64,000 bases of DNA from Achromobacter sp. UMC71. GTDB taxonomy: Bacteria; Pseudomonadota; Gammaproteobacteria; Burkholderiales; Burkholderiaceae_B. This document shows positions 60,760 to 64,000 of the stretch, piece by piece. Numbering within the stretch: the first letter of the stretch is position 1; every line of letters starts with the position of its first letter. The notes under the pieces are model-generated. The model saw only the letters and a program-made list of their open reading frames with translations. It was not told the DNA's origin and made no database searches. The stretch lies in assembly GCF_014170305.1 (NCBI RefSeq), contig NZ_LZZT01000047.1:248001-312000 (forward strand), in the 5' to 3' direction. Position numbers and translations under genes: made by a program.

Positions 60760-60908
60760 GCGCGAGATTGTCGCATAACGATCGAGGTCGTCCGCCGATT
60801 ATCCGTCCCTGGAATAGGTCCGCGACCACCGGACCCTCAGCGTCCGGAGGGTCCGCTCTCGCCGAAGATGCGCGGCCCGCCGGGTAACAGCCGGGCGCCG
60901 CACACGCC

Positions 60909-63900
60909 TCAGAAATGCCAACGCACGTCAATCGATCCGGCGTGTTGGCGGTTGCCGCCGCCGAACTCGCCGGCGTAGCTCAAGCCGGCCGTCATGTTAC
61001 GTATCTGCACGAGATCGGCGCCCAGCTCCAGGCTTGCGGCGTCGCGCGCGATCGGGGTTCCCGCCACGCTGAAAGCCGGGCCCTGGTCGAACGATAACGC
61101 GACCGAAGGCCGGGTTTCGCCATAGACATGGCGCCACCCGAGCATGCCGCGCAGCGCGATGCTCGAACCGGGTACCCGCCAGTTTCCACGCAGGCCCGCC
61201 AGGCTGCTGACGTTGCGCTGGCGCTGTCCGTCGCTGGACAGCGCCGCCGAGCCGCCGGACTCCGAGAACGCGTTCATGCGCAGCTGGCTCCATGCCAGGC
61301 CGACAAACGGCTCTATGCTGGCCGCGGCCGATAGCGGCAGCGCGTAGCCGAGCTCGGTGAACAACTGCGTGGTGGCACCGCGATAGCCGGCAGTGAGCCG
61401 CTCGTCCAGGCTGCCATAGCGCACTTGCCGTTGCGAGTCGATCTGGTGCCAGGAATAGGCGCCGCCGGCCATCAGCTTGAGGGCGCCTGCGCCGAGCGCA
61501 TAGGCCTTGCCGCCGTAGACGGTGGCGCTGTAGCTCTCGGTCTTGGCGCTGGCCTGGCGCGATTGCGCGCTCAGCCGCGCATCCGTGTAGCCGAAGGCGC
61601 CGCCCATGCGCCAGCCTGCGCCCACGGGCGCGTCCCCGCCTATTGTCAGCGAGGTGCTGTGCTGGGTCAGGTTCGGCGCGTTGCCGTCCCCAGCCAGGTT
61701 GCTCCATTCGCCGCCCAGTTGAACCCACAGCGGCGACGCGCCGCTGCGCGGCAGGGCCGAGAGGGGCAGCGGCGTGCCATTGTCAACGGCCGCCGTGGGC
61801 GCGCCAGGCCGCATGGGCGCCGACAGGTTGTAGCGCAGCGCCGCCAGTCCGTTCTGGGAGGCGGGCGCCATGGCGGGGCCCGCCAGCGCCGAGACGACGC
61901 TGGCGTGGGTGTCGCCGGACAGTTGAGCCAGGGCCGGACTCAGGTCGGCCACGTGGGTACTCAACGCGACAGTGCGCCAGACTTCGTGCTGGTGTGGCAG
62001 GGCGTCGATAGCCGTGGCCACGTTGGCCTGGTTGGCGGTGTGGGTCAGGCTGGCCATGCCGCGGTCGTTGCGTTTGAGCGCGAGCGTGACGTCGTTGCCG
62101 TCGCCGCCCGTGATGCTGACCGGCGCATCGAGGAAAAGCAAGGGGTTGCGCAGCGTCGTGAACTCGCCCTTGACCGCGCCGGGGCTGCGCTTGGCGATCA
62201 GCGTGTAGGGACCATTCAATGGCTGCCATGCCGCCGCGTCCATGGGCGAGAGCTGCAGTTCCAGCGTGGCGCCGGTAATGTCCACCTGTCCGGCGACATC
62301 CACGCGGCTGATCGCCGCAGGCGCCCCGCTCGCGCGCAGGGTGCCGTGGTTGACATAATCGCCGGTGATCACTTGCCCGCCGCCAGGATCGCCGGGCGCG
62401 TGTACCGCGCCCGCCTCGATCGTGGTGGCGCCCAGGCTGCCGGTACCGCCCAGCACGGTGCCGTTGCGCGCCAGCACGCTGGCGCCCAGCCGCGCGTTGT
62501 CGCGCAGCCACAGGCCGCCGCCGGCCACGGTGACGTGACCGACGTAGGCGCTGTTGTCGGCGTCCAGCGTGAACATGCCCGTGCCGGTCTTGATCACGCC
62601 GCCGGCGCCGCGGATCTGGCCGGTATAGACACTTTGTTGATTGTCGGCGCCGGTGGTCAGCGTGGCCGCGCCCAGCGCGACGCTGCCGCTGCCGGACAGC
62701 GAGCCGATGGTCTGGTCCAGGCCGCCCAGGTCGAGTTGCGTGCCGGCATTGAGCAGGAAGGCACTACGTGACGAGAATCCCCGGGCCGAGCCGGCGCGCA
62801 ACGTGCCGTTCAGGAGCAGCGTCGGCCCGGAATAGGCGCTGACGCCGGCCAGCACGAGTGTGCCGGGGCCCTGTTTGGTCAATCCACCAGCGCCCTGGCC
62901 ATCGTTCAATGCGCCCGTCAGCTTCAGCGTGTAGGCCTGGGTGTCGATATTGCCAACGCCGGTCAGCGAGATCGCATTGCCCAGGGACAAGCCGTTGGCG
63001 GCTGCCTGCAGTGTGGCGCCTTGCGACATGGCGAGGAGGCCGGTGCCGAGCGCGTTGTTGTGACCCACCCCCAGCGTGCCTTCCCGCAACTGGGTGCCGC
63101 CGGAGTAACTGTTGTTGCCGGACAGTACCAGTGTGCCGGCCCCCGCTTTCACGAGGCTGCCTCGGTAGTTGGCATCGGTCTTGGCCGCCAGCGCAGCGAT
63201 CCGTCCTTGGCGGACATCGATCTGGTCCTGGACCGATCTGTTTTGGTCGATGGCGGCAATGCGTGGCGCGTCGATGGCCGTCAGCGTCAGTTCGCTGTCA
63301 GTGCGTCCGGCGATGAAGTTGTCGTAGTCAGTGGTCTGGCTATACTTGTTACGCCATCCGGGGTGCGCCGATTCATACAGTCCCAGCAAGAGCGCCCCCT
63401 GGGGATGGGCGCGCAGTGCCGCCATTGCCGCGTCGAAGCGCTTGGCCTTATAACCTGCCTTGATGTTCGACTGGATGGCTTCTTTGAGCAGGGCGCGGCC
63501 TTGGGTCATGCCGGCGATCATGTCAGGGGTGGCCGAGGCAGCGCTCGGCACGGCCACGATGCGGCTTTGCAGCGCGGCCTTTTCGGCGACCCAGGCGTCG
63601 ATTTCCTTGGCTTCCTCGAGTCGGCGTTGCGTCAGGGCCGCTTCGGAAATGTTGTTTTTCCACGTGTCGGACACACCGGCGGGCAGGTTGGCGGTGAACT
63701 GCCCCAACAGCTGGGCGGGGCCGTCCATGCCTTTGCGCAGGTCCGGTACCCCCCAGCCGTAGACGACGTTTGGCGTGTCGGCGGGCCCCTCGCCGCGATG
63801 CGAGGCGGTGGTCAGCAGGATCGTGCGGATCTCCTCGTTGCCCAAGTATGGGTAGCGCTCCATCAGCAGGCCCAGCGCGCCGGTCACGTGCGGCGCCGCC

Positions 63901-64000
63901 ATGGACGTGCCATTCCACGACACGTATTTGTCGTTACCGGCCACGTCGGCGCTGAGGATGTTGGTACCCGGCGCGGCGAGGCACCAATATTTGGCCAGGC
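60909..64000 (-). CDS. Subtilisin-type autotransporter (SphB1-like), 5' end outside window
   Basis: The frame runs off the window edge. At least 1029 residues are present. The peptidase S8 domain has its catalytic Ser in WNGTSMAAPHVTGALGLL; the Asp and His of the triad lie outside. The passenger stalk has PATR-type repeats (GTLVLSGNNSYSGGTQLREGT, GTLVLAGVSAYSGPTLL and a third, GTGMFTLDADNSAYVGHV). The C-terminal autotransporter barrel (about the last 270 residues) ends in RWHF with terminal Phe. In Bordetella the SphB1 enzyme matures filamentous haemagglutinin; a similar surface maturation role is inferred. Confidence 0.93.
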   Translation of the reverse strand, partial: LAKYWCLAAPGTNILSADVAGNDKYVSWNGTSMAAPHVTGALGLLMERYPYLGNEEIRTILLTTASHRGEGPADTPNVVYGWGVPDLRKGMDGPAQLLGQFTANLPAGVSDTWKNNISEAALTQRRLEEAKEIDAWVAEKAALQSRIVAVPSAASATPDMIAGMTQGRALLKEAIQSNIKAGYKAKRFDAAMAALRAHPQGALLLGLYESAHPGWRNKYSQTTDYDNFIAGRTDSELTLTAIDAPRIAAIDQNRSVQDQIDVRQGRIAALAAKTDANYRGSLVKAGAGTLVLSGNNSYSGGTQLREGTLGVGHNNALGTGLLAMSQGATLQAAANGLSLGNAISLTGVGNIDTQAYTLKLTGALNDGQGAGGLTKQGPGTLVLAGVSAYSGPTLLLNGTLRAGSARGFSSRSAFLLNAGTQLDLGGLDQTIGSLSGSGSVALGAATLTTGADNQQSVYTGQIRGAGGVIKTGTGMFTLDADNSAYVGHVTVAGGGLWLRDNARLGASVLARNGTVLGGTGSLGATTIEAGAVHAPGDPGGGQVITGDYVNHGTLRASGAPAAISRVDVAGQVDITGATLELQLSPMDAAAWQPLNGPYTLIAKRSPGAVKGEFTTLRNPLLFLDAPVSITGGDGNDVTLALKRNDRGMASLTHTANQANVATAIDALPHQHEVWRTVALSTHVADLSPALAQLSGDTHASVVSALAGPAMAPASQNGLAALRYNLSAPMRPGAPTAAVDNGTPLPLSALPRSGASPLWVQLGGEWSNLAGDGNAPNLTQHSTSLTIGGDAPVGAGWRMGGAFGYTDARLSAQSRQASAKTESYSATVYGGKAYALGAGALKLMAGGAYSWHQIDSQRQVRYGSLDERLTAGYRGATTQLFTELGYALPLSAAASIEPFVGLAWSQLRMNAFSESGGSAALSSDGQRQRNVSSLAGLRGNWRVPGSSIALRGMLGWRHVYGETRPSVALSFDQGPAFSVAGTPIARDAASLELGADLVQIRNMTAGLSYAGEFGGGNRQHAGSIDVRWHF

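Overview
The window is GC-rich with strong G/C bias at third codon positions. Its gene content points to a betaproteobacterium of the Alcaligenaceae, close to Achromobacter or Bordetella. The reasons are two Bug-type tripartite tricarboxylate receptors beside catabolic genes, a tpiA-secG pair near the end of pnp, tandem FecI/FecR/TonB receptor cassettes, an AcfC-like binding protein and a subtilisin-type (SphB1-like) autotransporter. The genus is an inference. I see no rRNA, CRISPR array, insertion sequence or replication origin.

Layout. 1-9.8 kb: the end of pnp with a terminator, a lipoprotein, an ACT-domain threonine ammonia-lyase, a PIN protein, a tRNA-Leu(UAA) gene split by a group I intron, a nitrilase with its divergent LysR regulator, a TPR protein, an RDD protein fused to a pilin-like domain, and a second LysR regulator. 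10-13.2 kb: a CoA-transferase / Bug receptor / HMG-CoA-lyase operon. 13.3-16.7 kb: a methyltransferase, tRNA-Ser(UGA), quinone oxidoreductase, tpiA and secG. 16.8-21.8 kb: a LysR regulator, an HglS-like 2-oxoadipate dioxygenase coupled to an FMN 2-hydroxyacid dehydrogenase, a Bug receptor and tRNA-Leu(GAG). 21.9-26.4 kb: RidA-like, TetR, cupin, a small membrane protein, an OmpA-like protein, a nitroreductase and an Lrp regulator. 26.5-31.2 kb: an aldolase / aminotransferase / M20 deacylase / MHS transporter operon. 31.3-33.8 kb: two uncharacterised proteins and an AcfC-like binding protein.

34.2-40.2 kb encodes one 2007-residue protein combining a transglutaminase-like domain, DUF4011, an SF1 helicase, a Vsr/MTES_1575-type nuclease and DUF3320. 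This is a probable single-gene anti-phage system. 41.5-49.7 kb carries two consecutive Fur-box / FecI sigma / FecR / TonB-receptor cassettes for ferric-siderophore signalling.

51.6-57.5 kb looks like one regulated Mg2+ locus. A candidate promoter and a leader peptide with an acidic start (MEDD...) are followed by mutually exclusive hairpins, a small ACT-like protein, an MgtA-type P-type ATPase and two small membrane proteins, and then a membrane histidine kinase with a FixJ-type response regulator. A 13-nt core (TATACCTTGGTAT) occurs upstream of the leader and, inside a perfect 20-bp palindrome, between the kinase gene and a divergent 33-residue membrane-protein gene. This suggests that one regulator ties the parts together. 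57.5-60.8 kb is an OmpR regulator / 2CSK_N kinase / periplasmic binding protein operon. The window ends inside a minus-strand subtilisin autotransporter whose N-terminus lies outside.
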